This document shows, piece by piece, positions 5,987 through 13,294 of a stretch of 32,882 bases of DNA. Made by a program: the position numbers and the translations under genes. A model generated the notes under the pieces. It did no database searches, was not told where the DNA came from, and saw only the letters and a program-made list of their open reading frames with translations. Every line of letters starts with the position of its first letter. Within the stretch, counting starts at the first letter, position 1. Source of the stretch: Terriglobales bacterium (GTDB lineage: Bacteria; Acidobacteriota; Terriglobia; Terriglobales; Acidobacteriaceae); the NCBI GenBank assembly GCA_025451215.1, contig JANWKU010000129.1, positions 1 through 32,882 of the forward strand, given 5' to 3'.

Positions 5987-7834
5987 AGCGAGAGTAGCGG
6001 GAGTAGCAACTTCCGCGCTCAGCGGTGGATCGCTTGGCAAGGAGATTTCTGCGCTTTCGACGGCAGCGGTCGTCACCGTCGCTACTGCAGCTCTTTTCTG
6101 AATGCGGATATCGCCTCGCTCGTAAAGGGTATTCAGCGCGGCGACAGGAACTGGATCCAGGCGCTTGCCGGCCAGCGAATGAATGATGCGCAGGGCCTGT
6201 TCCACATCATGGGCCTTCTGGTAAGGGCGGTTCGTGGTAAGCGCGTCAAATGTGTCAGCCACCCCGATGATGCGGGGCAGCAGCGGAATGGCTTCGTCTT
6301 TCAATCCGTGGGGATAACCGCGGCCATCCAAAGACTCGTGGTGTAACTCAATTCCCGGCAGCATGTCCGCCAGCTGTTTTACACCTCTCAGGATGTGCGC
6401 ACCCTTGGTGGTGTGCGTCTTCATGATTTCAAATTCTTCAGGGGTCAAGGCTCCGGGTTTTTTCAGGATGCGGTCTTCAATGCCGATTTTGCCTACGTCG
6501 TGCAATTGCGCTGAAATTTGCAGCGTCTCGATGAAGGATTCTTCCAGGCCCATCTCTCGGGCGATCATGACCGAATATTTCGTGACGCGGTCAGAATGGC
6601 CTCGGGTGTAGGGGTCCTTTTCATCAACCGCTCCGGCAAGCATTTGGATAGAACTCATAAACAGCTCACGGTTCTCCGTCGCAGCCCGCTTTAAGTCAAG
6701 AATGAAGTGTTCGAGTTCCTCTGACATCGTATTAAAAGTGGCCGCCAATTCGCCAATTTCACTGCGGCTTTTCAGCTTGACCCGCTGAGAGAAATCGCCG
6801 CGTGCGATGGCATGGCTGAAATTCGTCAGCACATCAAGAGGATTGGTAATAAGCCGGGCGGCGACAATGCTGATCAGAATGCTCAGCAGCACGGCTATAA
6901 ATGCCAGCAGCCGCGCCGTGTGCTCCATTTCGAATACCCCGCTATAAGCTTCCGCGCGGGGTTTTTGTACGACCACTGCCCAATCGAGGCTAGAGACCGG
7001 GCTGTAGCTCCCCAGCATTTGTATTTGTGCGCCGTTGATCGTGGCAAGGAACTCCCGGGTGGCCGCGACGAATTGCGTCTTGCTGCCCTGGTCCACGAAG
7101 TTTCGGACAAGTTCCAGGTTGGTCATGTCCTGACCGGTGGCATAGTTTTCGCTGCCTCCGGCGACCAAGCGTCCCTGACTGTCCACAACGTAAGGAGTAA
7201 GCCCGCCGCGGTTGATCTCCTGCAAGCGACGAATAAGAAACTGCAGGTCTTCGACGGCGCCTACCATTCCCAGAAAATGTCCATCCACCGTAACCGGGGT
7301 GCTCACCAGAATCACGGTTTTTTGCGACTTTCCGCTTCCGATGACCAGGGCCTGTCCTGTATAAGAGCGATTTTCCTGCGCAGCAGCAAAGGCCCGTTCC
7401 AACTCACGTTGCAAAAATGCGTCTGGAGAAATGCGTCCGGCGGAGATTCCCTTGGCGTCGGTATTCAGCAGAGTGGCGTAGGCCAAATCGCCGGACGAAG
7501 AAACAAAGTTTTCCAGCAGGGCACGCAACTCGGGAGTCTCCACGTGCGCATCGGTAATGTCGCCGCCGCTGGCCACTTGAATAGCGGAAGAAAGATTAGC
7601 CAGCATCATCCCTAAAGAGTCCTGGTGCTGGGAAATGTCATCGCTCAGCGATCGCGTCACAGTATTTTGCAAAAGGCGTTCATTGGTAATCAGTCGTTGC
7701 CGATTGATGTACTCCACTCGCTCGGAGTAGAAATACATCGGTACGACGCTAATGAGGACTAGAACGCTGAGAATGCTGTACAGAATCGGGATGCGCGATG
7801 GAATAAGTGATCTCAAGTGGCAGCTGTATCGCAA
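5975..7834 (-). CDS. Membrane sensor HD-GYP c-di-GMP phosphodiesterase (Cache-like, HAMP, HD-GYP)
   Basis: This 619-residue inner-membrane protein is predicted to hydrolyse cyclic di-GMP in response to an extracytoplasmic signal. Order of parts: transmembrane segment about 15-35; periplasmic sensor 36-305, Cache-like by length and pattern; second transmembrane segment 308-328; HAMP 329-381; HD-GYP domain 395-575. The HD-GYP motifs are intact: HSDRVTKYS (413-421), LHDVGKIG (444-451) with His445/Asp446, HHE at 498-500, and DGRGYP (503-508). The start is uncertain. The longest frame uses TTG at 7834, with another TTG at 7816, and neither has a clear ribosome site. The first transmembrane segment requires a start upstream of the first internal Met. 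The ligand is unknown, and no diguanylate cyclase lies nearby. Confidence 0.92.
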   Translation of the reverse strand: MRYSCHLRSLIPSRIPILYSILSVLVLISVVPMYFYSERVEYINRQRLITNERLLQNTVTRSLSDDISQHQDSLGMMLANLSSAIQVASGGDITDAHVETPELRALLENFVSSSGDLAYATLLNTDAKGISAGRISPDAFLQRELERAFAAAQENRSYTGQALVIGSGKSQKTVILVSTPVTVDGHFLGMVGAVEDLQFLIRRLQEINRGGLTPYVVDSQGRLVAGGSENYATGQDMTNLELVRNFVDQGSKTQFVAATREFLATINGAQIQMLGSYSPVSSLDWAVVVQKPRAEAYSGVFEMEHTARLLAFIAVLLSILISIVAARLITNPLDVLTNFSHAIARGDFSQRVKLKSRSEIGELAATFNTMSEELEHFILDLKRAATENRELFMSSIQMLAGAVDEKDPYTRGHSDRVTKYSVMIAREMGLEESFIETLQISAQLHDVGKIGIEDRILKKPGALTPEEFEIMKTHTTKGAHILRGVKQLADMLPGIELHHESLDGRGYPHGLKDEAIPLLPRIIGVADTFDALTTNRPYQKAHDVEQALRIIHSLAGKRLDPVPVAALNTLYERGDIRIQKRAAVATVTTAAVESAEISLPSDPPLSAEVATPATLASLT

Positions 7835-7989
7835 AATACCGAAAACAGACTTCGGCCGAGTCGGGGAGTACTCATGATTCTACTGTGCACCGAATCGCTT
7901 GGATATCTATCGGGCCATTACGAAAGTGCAGGCCGTGTGGTGTGGTACCGATGATTTGTGAGCGGAGAAGGAAGACAAGCGCTATTTCA

Positions 7990-8019
7990 TTGACGACTTC
8001 ACGTAATGTGAAGTATTAT
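7990..8019 (+). promoter_or_regulatory. higBA promoter with operator palindrome in the spacer
   Basis: TTGACG (7990-7995) and TATTAT (8014-8019) are separated by 18 bases. The spacer is filled by the perfect inverted repeat ACTTCAC-GTAAT-GTGAAGT (7996-8014). A palindrome between -35 and -10 is the expected place for autorepression by the XRE-type antitoxin HigA. The predicted transcription start, near 8026, is one base before the GTG start of higB, so the mRNA may be leaderless. Confidence 0.75.
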
Positions 8020-8026
8020 TCCATTG

Positions 8027-8356
8027 GTGCATATCGTTACGCTTAAGCTTCTGAAAGAAGCAACGCAAAAATATGCGGATGCGAGGGGCGAAATCGAGGC
8101 TCGGCACAGAATTGTTGAGAAGGTTCGCTGGCATAACTTTACCGAAGTTCGCGCAATATTTCCCGATGCTGACAATGTAGATGGTTACGTAATCTTCAAC
8201 ATCAGAAAAAACCGATATAGGCTCGTGACGGTCATCCATTATGCAAAGACGATGAAGGAACTCAAAACCGGCGGTCATGTCTATGTCCGTTCCTTTTTAA
8301 CGCACAAGGAATACGACAAAAAGGAAAATTGGGACAGGAGGTACGGGAAGAAATGA
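8027..8356 (+). CDS. higB: HigB-family mRNA interferase toxin
   Basis: HigB toxins are RelE-fold ribonucleases that cleave mRNA on the ribosome. From a GTG at 8027 the protein is 109 residues (MHIVTLKLLKEA...). A TTG one codon upstream is possible, but GTG gives the N-terminus typical of the family. Matching features are the charged helix at 10-36, FPDADNVDGYVIFNI (45-59), NRYRLVTVIHY (62-72) and VYVRSFLTHKEYDK (85-98), which corresponds to the conserved ...RFVGTHAEYDK end. Toxin precedes antitoxin, the usual order for higBA. Its stop overlaps the higA start (ATGA). The promoter just upstream carries a palindromic operator. There is no ribosome site, consistent with leaderless translation. 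Confidence 0.9.
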   Translation: MHIVTLKLLKEATQKYADARGEIEARHRIVEKVRWHNFTEVRAIFPDADNVDGYVIFNIRKNRYRLVTVIHYAKTMKELKTGGHVYVRSFLTHKEYDKKENWDRRYGKK

Positions 8357-8796
8357 GCACGCTATTTGCAAATCCGGTGGAAATGATTGCTCATGGTGCC
8401 CCACGAACCATTCACAACGATCGGGAGCTTGAAGAATATACGGAAAGCTTGTTTTCATTGACTGCCAAAGAGGATCCTTCAACTGATGAGATTGAGGCGA
8501 TCAACCTTCTAACTCTACTTATCGAGCACTATGAGAAAGAACATTATTCGATTCCAGCAGGCGATCCTGTTTCAGTCGTCCGCCATCTCATGGAACACCA
8601 GGAACTCACACAACGAGATTTGATTCCTCAATTTGGTAATGAGAGTGCCGTCTCAATGTTTATGAATGGACATCGAGAAATCAGCATAGATCAGATTCGA
8701 GCATTGAGCGCCAGATTCAATTTGCCTGCTGACGTGTTCATGCGAAGTATTTCCGCTCAACGGAAGAAGAAAGTGGTTATAGCGCGTTCTCGATAA
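8353..8796 (+). CDS. higA: HigA-family XRE antitoxin
   Basis: HigA binds and neutralises HigB and represses the operon. The ATG at 8353 overlaps the higB stop by four bases, and AGGAGG lies 11 bases upstream. The frame could be extended to 8329, but the ATG gives the natural junction. The protein is 147 residues. Residues 1-70 are an acidic helical part (ELEEYTESLF, DEIEAINLLTLLIEHYEKEH) likely to contact the toxin. Residues 74-130 are an HTH_XRE domain: VVRHLMEHQELTQRDLIPQF, then a recognition helix in NESAVSMFMNGHR, then ISIDQIRALSARFNLPADVF. The predicted DNA target is the palindrome in the promoter. Loss of this gene alone would be expected to be toxic to the cell. Confidence 0.9.
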   Translation: MSTLFANPVEMIAHGAPRTIHNDRELEEYTESLFSLTAKEDPSTDEIEAINLLTLLIEHYEKEHYSIPAGDPVSVVRHLMEHQELTQRDLIPQFGNESAVSMFMNGHREISIDQIRALSARFNLPADVFMRSISAQRKKKVVIARSR

Positions 8797-8942
8797 GAAT
8801 GCCATCGCTCGTTGGCCCCTTCTGCGTTTTTGTTTGTACCATTTCAACGCTGGCTGCCCAGGCCGGCGCGGGGTTCGCCGGGTGGGTGCCGCGGACCCAG
8901 ATATCACATACAGGAATCCCCTTGACGCCATCTTCCGTGGCG

Positions 8943-8971
8943 CCCACGCTTCGAAACCCGCGAAGCGTGGG
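8943..8971. repeat. Perfect 11-bp intergenic hairpin between convergent higA and gpsA
   Basis: CCCACGCTTCG (8943-8953) and CGAAGCGTGGG (8961-8971) are perfect inverted repeats with a 7-base loop. A smaller one, TGGGT/ACCCA, lies about 60 bases to the left in a GC-rich stretch. The hairpin sits between two genes that end towards each other, so it could stop transcription in either direction. Neither side has a T run, so a role as a dispersed palindromic repeat is equally likely. Confidence 0.6.
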
Positions 8972-9002
8972 GCAACCAATGTGAGATCAGTTTTGTCTAT
9001 CA

Positions 9003-10025
9003 TTAATCCAGATTAATTTCGCTCTTCACGCTTCGCGTCATCAACTCATGGATAGCTTCGCGCGGCGGTTTGCCATCGCGCAGGATTGAGTGCATTTGCT
9101 CGGTGATAGGCATTTCGATTCCGTGGGCACGCGCCAGCCCGACGGCGGCGTAGGTTGTGAAGATTCCCTCGGCGACCGTACCGCGCATGTTGGATAAAAT
9201 TTCCGACAGCTTGCGGCCGCGCCCCAGCTCTACCCCAATGCTGCGGTTGCGGGAGAGTTCTCCGGTGCAGGTGAGGACGAGATCGCCGAGCCCGGCAAGT
9301 CCAGCCATGGTGTGCTCGCGGCCTCCGCACGCCACTACTAGACGGGTAATCTCAGCCAAGCCGCGCGTGATCAGGGCGGCAATGGAGTTGTGTCCGAGCC
9401 CCAAGCCGTCGCAAACCCCGGCAGCGATGGCGACCACATTCTTCAGCGCGCCGCCCAGTTCTACGCCGGTCACGTCATCGTTGCGGTAAACGCGAAAGCT
9501 TGCGTCGCTGAAGGTTCGCTGCACGGTCTGGGCAAGCGCGGTGTCCTCGGATGCAATCGTGATAGCTGTTGGGTCGCCCTGCGCAACCTCTTTGGCAAAA
9601 GATGGACCGCTGAGCGCGCCCACGCGTGGAGCAGAGTGGGCTTCCGCGCCGACCACTTCAGAGATCACGGAAGTCATGCGCAGCAGGGAAGACTGTTCCA
9701 GCCCCTTGGTTGCGCTTACCAGCAACATTTGCGGCTGAAGATATCTTTTGATCTCCTGAAAAACGACCCGGCAATGCTGCGAAGGAACAGCGCAAACAAC
9801 GATTTCCGCTTCCTGAATACAGGGTTCGTATTCCGTTGTGACGGAGACACTCTTTGGAATGGGGCAGCCGGTCAGGAAAATGTCATTGACGTGGCGCGAT
9901 GCGATCGCGTCATAAACTTCTTTTTCGCGCACCCACAGCCGTACATCGTGGATGCCCTTGCGTCCCAGCACAATTGCCAGCGCCGTTCCCCACGCACCCG
10001 CGCCCAAGATGGAAACGCGGCTCAT
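9003..10025 (-). CDS. gpsA: Glycerol-3-phosphate dehydrogenase [NAD(P)+]
   Basis: GpsA reduces dihydroxyacetone phosphate to sn-glycerol-3-phosphate, the backbone of phospholipids, in the cytoplasm. The frame stays open upstream into plsY, but the correct start is the ATG at 10025 (MSRVSILGAGAWGTALA), giving 340 residues, the normal family length. The Rossmann motif GAGAWGTALA is at 8-17. SATKGLE (104-110), LSGPSFAKEV (138-147) and GGALKNVVAIAAG (191-203, catalytic Lys195) are all present. The start overlaps the plsY stop in ATGA. Directly following the next enzyme of the pathway, PlsY, it forms a functional pair: GpsA makes the acceptor that PlsY acylates. Confidence 0.96.
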   Translation of the reverse strand: MSRVSILGAGAWGTALAIVLGRKGIHDVRLWVREKEVYDAIASRHVNDIFLTGCPIPKSVSVTTEYEPCIQEAEIVVCAVPSQHCRVVFQEIKRYLQPQMLLVSATKGLEQSSLLRMTSVISEVVGAEAHSAPRVGALSGPSFAKEVAQGDPTAITIASEDTALAQTVQRTFSDASFRVYRNDDVTGVELGGALKNVVAIAAGVCDGLGLGHNSIAALITRGLAEITRLVVACGGREHTMAGLAGLGDLVLTCTGELSRNRSIGVELGRGRKLSEILSNMRGTVAEGIFTTYAAVGLARAHGIEMPITEQMHSILRDGKPPREAIHELMTRSVKSEINLD

Positions 10026-10627
10026 CGTACTCCATGCCCCGCGCGAAAACGCGGCTCGACGCCCGAGAGCAATCGCCCCATATTCCCGCGATGCTGGATA
10101 AGGATGAGAGCCGCTGCGAGAAGCGCAACCAGCGCGATTTCCGGCTGACGCGCATGAAGCATGAAAATTAAGATCGGCAGCAGCGCGACCGCGGTTATGG
10201 AAGCGAGAGACACATAACGGAATAGCGCAACCAGAGCTAGGAAGATGGCGATACAAATGACCACGGGCTTGGGAGCTAGAAGAATGAAGGATCCCAGCCC
10301 GGTAGCGACTCCTTTGCCGCCGCGAAATTTCAGCCAGACGGGAAAGATGTGGCCGACAACTGCGAATAAAGCGGCTGCACCTGCGGCAGCGGTATTACCG
10401 GGGAACAGAAACCTGGCGAGAAGCACGGCAGCCAAGCCCTTGGTCGCGTCGAACAATAACGTGATAATTCCCAGCGCGAGTGAAGTGCGAGAAACATTGG
10501 TGGCGCCAATATTCCCGCTGCCCATTTGGCGTATGTCCGCGCCGTGAAAAATGCGGACCAGCAGATATCCAAAGGGGATGGAGCCCAGAAGATAGCCAAT
10601 GCCCGCCGATAGCAGAATATGGTCCAC
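10022..10627 (-). CDS. plsY: Acyl-phosphate:glycerol-3-phosphate acyltransferase
   Basis: PlsY transfers an acyl chain from acyl-phosphate to glycerol-3-phosphate at the inner membrane, making lysophosphatidic acid. The 201-residue protein is almost wholly hydrophobic, with five to seven membrane segments. Its three conserved loops are visible: GSIPFGYL with GSGNIGATN (36-44); GHIFPVWLKFRGGKGVATGLG spanning about 92-112, with the FRGGKG phosphate-binding core; and HRGNMGRLLSGVEPRF near the C-terminus. The stop overlaps gpsA by four bases, and the start is three bases after the thpR stop. It is part of cinA-thpR-plsY-gpsA. Confidence 0.96.
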   Translation of the reverse strand: MDHILLSAGIGYLLGSIPFGYLLVRIFHGADIRQMGSGNIGATNVSRTSLALGIITLLFDATKGLAAVLLARFLFPGNTAAAGAAALFAVVGHIFPVWLKFRGGKGVATGLGSFILLAPKPVVICIAIFLALVALFRYVSLASITAVALLPILIFMLHARQPEIALVALLAAALILIQHRGNMGRLLSGVEPRFRAGHGVR

Positions 10628-10630
10628 GAT

Positions 10631-11257
10631 TTATTCTTGCGGCTTCAATGCGAATTGCCCGATTTTTGTATAGCGCGAACCGCCGCGCAACAACTGGCTT
10701 TCGTACAGAAAAAATTCCCGGGCTGTCATCGTACCAAACTCGGGCGCCGGCAAGCTGCCCAATTTCTCTTGTAGCTTAGCGAAGCGCTGGTTCGGACTGT
10801 CGCCTTTCTGCCAGCGCGGGGCACCGGTGCTAACAGTATTTTTCGCACTTCCTCGCGATCCCGCCCTCGCTAACGTCAAATGCGGGCTGTAGCTGTAGGG
10901 GTGATCTTCCCGGGAAACGTCCACTGCTGCCGTTGCCTCATCTATTTGCTTTGCCAGAGCAGCGAGTTCCGGTCCCGCTTCAATTCCCGCCCAAAATACG
11001 CGCGGCGCTTTCGGCGTCGGAAAGAATCCGTATCCGCGAAAATTGAGTGCGATAGCATTTGCCCGGACAGATGAAAGCGCCTGCTTGATCTTTTCGACGG
11101 ATTCCGGATTCTTCTCACCAATGAATTTCAGCGTCACATGCAGCGACTCCGGACGCACCCAACGCGCCTCCGCGACGAAATTCTCCACCCCGTCCACGAA
11201 GCGTTCCAGCCGCTCGCGGATTTCCGGAGTAAGGTCGAGAGCAACAAAAATTCGCAT
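10631..11257 (-). CDS. thpR: RNA 2',3'-cyclic phosphodiesterase (LigT/ThpR)
   Basis: ThpR is a small 2H phosphoesterase. Characterised members open 2',3'-cyclic phosphate ends of RNA and can join some tRNA halves in vitro. The 208 residues carry both HxT motifs: LHVTLKFIG (His40, Thr42) and PHLTLARAG (His126, Thr128). The N-terminus MRIFVALDLTPEIRERL is typical. The natural substrate is not settled for this family. It lies nine bases after cinA and three before plsY, probably in one transcript, although its link to lipid synthesis is unclear. The ATG at 11257 fits the family start. Confidence 0.92.
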   Translation of the reverse strand: MRIFVALDLTPEIRERLERFVDGVENFVAEARWVRPESLHVTLKFIGEKNPESVEKIKQALSSVRANAIALNFRGYGFFPTPKAPRVFWAGIEAGPELAALAKQIDEATAAVDVSREDHPYSYSPHLTLARAGSRGSAKNTVSTGAPRWQKGDSPNQRFAKLQEKLGSLPAPEFGTMTAREFFLYESQLLRGGSRYTKIGQFALKPQE

Positions 11258-11266
11258 GTACGAGAT

Positions 11267-12511
11267 TTACATCAGCTTCCGTCTTACCATATCCAGCGCG
11301 GTCTGCGACGCGAACCAGCGAATATGCTTGCGGTCGCCGGGGAAAATCTTGCGTACAACTTCCACACCCGCTTCACTGGCGAGCGCATGAAAGACCAGCC
11401 CGACGGGTTTTTCCGCCGATCCGCCCGTCGGTCCGGCGATTCCGGTGATCCCCATCCCAAACGATGCGCCGCAGCGTTTGCGAATTCCCTCGGCCAGGGC
11501 CCTGGCAACTTCCTCACTTACCGCTCCGTGCTTCTCAATCATTTCAGCAGGAACGTCGGCGAAGCGGGTTTTAAGTTCGTTCGAATACACCACCGCGCCA
11601 CCCAGAAAGTAGCGTGAACTGCCGCTGATGGAAGTCAGCCTTTCCGCCACCAGCCCTCCGGTACAGGATTCAGCGACGGCCAGCGATACGTTGCGCATTT
11701 GCAGATAGTAATTAACAATCTGCTCCAGCGATTCGCCGGTGTCGGAGAAGACCAGATCGCCGAGTTCATTCTCAATTTCTTCGACCAGTTTATCCACGCG
11801 CTTTTGCGCGGCGTCAATGCTGTCTGCATGGGTCTTCAAATGCAGTTGCACTTCTCCTGCCCCGGCAAGGATTGTCGTCTGGACATCCGTGTAACCCTTG
11901 TAGATGGGCGCGACGCGCGCATCGCATTGCGACTCGCCAATGCCGGTAATCTTCAGCACACGGGTAACAATGAATTGGGTGGGCAGCACGGTCCGAAGCC
12001 GCGCCATACACTGTTCTTCAAATATTGCTTTTAATTCGTGAGGAGGCCCGGGCAGGAGCAACAGGATGCGCTCCCGTCCGTCATGCTTGCGAGTAATCCA
12101 TTGGCCGGGCGCGGTGCCGTTGGAATTGGCCAGGACAATGGCTCCGGCAATGACGTCCGCCTGCTTGTGGTTATTGGCAGTCATCTTCCAGCCCCGAGCG
12201 GCGGCGCGAACCTCGAACGCGGCCAGCATCTCAGGATCGCGTTGCAACTCAAGCTGCAAGGCTTCGGCCACGCCTTCACGGGTCAGATCATCCTCGGTAG
12301 GGCCTAAGCCGCCGCTGAAAATGAGAATGTCAGAACGCGACAGCGCCACGCGCGTGAGCTCGGCAATCTGTTTTTGATCATCGGCGACGATGGTTTTGCG
12401 GCGCACGTCCACGCCTAGCTGATTCAACTTTTCCGTGAGATACAGCGAATTAGTGTCTTGGCGGAAAGGGGTTAGCAGCTCCGAACCTACGACAATGATC
12501 TCGGCGTTCAC
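11267..12511 (-). CDS. cinA: CinA: molybdopterin-binding-like domain plus NMN amidohydrolase
   Basis: CinA (competence/damage-inducible protein A) has two domains. The N-terminal half (1-170) is the MoCF/COG1058 fold with VVGSELLTPFRQDTNS (7-22) and SGGLGPTEDD (66-75), linked in characterised members to ADP-ribose pyrophosphatase activity. The C-terminal half (from about 255) is the nicotinamide-nucleotide amidase PncC, with AESCTGGLVAERLT and GITGIAGPTGG. Together they salvage damaged or spent pyridine nucleotides. Length (414) is normal. Translation starts at GTG (12511, MNAEIIVVGSELL) with no clear ribosome site. It is first in a tight minus-strand operon with thpR, plsY and gpsA. Confidence 0.94.
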   Translation of the reverse strand: MNAEIIVVGSELLTPFRQDTNSLYLTEKLNQLGVDVRRKTIVADDQKQIAELTRVALSRSDILIFSGGLGPTEDDLTREGVAEALQLELQRDPEMLAAFEVRAAARGWKMTANNHKQADVIAGAIVLANSNGTAPGQWITRKHDGRERILLLLPGPPHELKAIFEEQCMARLRTVLPTQFIVTRVLKITGIGESQCDARVAPIYKGYTDVQTTILAGAGEVQLHLKTHADSIDAAQKRVDKLVEEIENELGDLVFSDTGESLEQIVNYYLQMRNVSLAVAESCTGGLVAERLTSISGSSRYFLGGAVVYSNELKTRFADVPAEMIEKHGAVSEEVARALAEGIRKRCGASFGMGITGIAGPTGGSAEKPVGLVFHALASEAGVEVVRKIFPGDRKHIRWFASQTALDMVRRKLM

Positions 12512-12658
12512 GCCTAGAGTTTATTGCACCCGCCCCAATATCCAAAATCTGCGGGCAGAAATACACGGCAAATCCATCGTCGGAGAGCAGCTTTGGACCA
12601 TAACTCTGAAAATTACAAGAAGTGGTATGTTGTGGAGGCTCATTTACCGGAGGCAGGT

Positions 12659-13273
12659 ATGCGTCGAATCTTCGCAATCAGCTTTTTTGCGTGCATGATT
12701 TTTGCGATGCTCGCAGTGCAGGGTTTTGCCCAGCAGGGTGATTCCGAAAAGGAGTTAGAGAAGGGAACCACCGCCTACCAGCACCAGAAATATAAAGACG
12801 CTGAAAAGCATTTTCGGGCGGCAATCAAGGCAAATCCCAATTCGTGGCAGGCTCATATGGAATTGGGAGACGCGCTCTTCGCCCAGACCAAAATGGATTG
12901 TATTGGCGAATATGAACGCGCCAAAGAAATTGCCGATGCCGCGCAGGATGTGACGCCGGAGCAAAAACGGCACATCAACGACCAGCTCGGTGTCATTTAT
13001 GGAATGTCGGGAAAGTTTGACCACTCAATTGAGATCTACCGCAAGGCGATTGTCCAGGACCCCGATTATCCGCCGTACTACTACAACCTCGCCTGCAGCT
13101 ATAGCGAAAGCGGTAATTTGGAGCAGGCACTCGTCAATCTTCAGGAAGCGTACAAGCGCAAAGACAAATGGCCGCAATACCAAAGTTTTCCCGACCCGCG
13201 AAAGGATGATTCCTTCAAGAACTGGTTGAACGATGAACGGTTCGTCGCGGCGCTGAAAGAAATGGGATATTAA
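12659..13273 (+). CDS. Exported TPR-repeat protein
   Basis: The frame is open from 12524, but the ATG at 12659 is preceded by GGAGG six bases upstream and begins a clear signal peptide (MRRIFAISFFACMIFAML, cleavage near GFAQ at 22-25). The mature protein of about 180 residues has tetratricopeptide repeats: 34-63 (GTTAYQHQKYKDAEKHFRAA), 64-97 (WQAHMELGDALFAQ), 105-137 (LGVIYGMSGKFDHSIEIYRKA) and 140-170 (YYNLACSYSESGNLEQAL). A typical TPR-end segment, DPRKDDSFKNWLNDERFVAAL, follows. It is probably a periplasmic protein-protein interaction scaffold. The partner is unknown. It is transcribed away from cinA. Confidence 0.85.
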   Translation: MRRIFAISFFACMIFAMLAVQGFAQQGDSEKELEKGTTAYQHQKYKDAEKHFRAAIKANPNSWQAHMELGDALFAQTKMDCIGEYERAKEIADAAQDVTPEQKRHINDQLGVIYGMSGKFDHSIEIYRKAIVQDPDYPPYYYNLACSYSESGNLEQALVNLQEAYKRKDKWPQYQSFPDPRKDDSFKNWLNDERFVAALKEMGY

Positions 13274-13294
13274 GAGGCGGCCGAACGCCGTTGT

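Noticed and set aside
6812-7615. 267-residue plus-strand ORF inside the HD-GYP gene
   Set aside because: Long only because of codon bias in the opposite strand; no domain or start signal, and the sense gene has intact motifs.
10026-10256. N-terminal extension of gpsA by 77 residues
   Set aside because: It runs through plsY in another frame. The Rossmann start MSRVSILGAGAWG and the ATGA junction fix the start at 10025.
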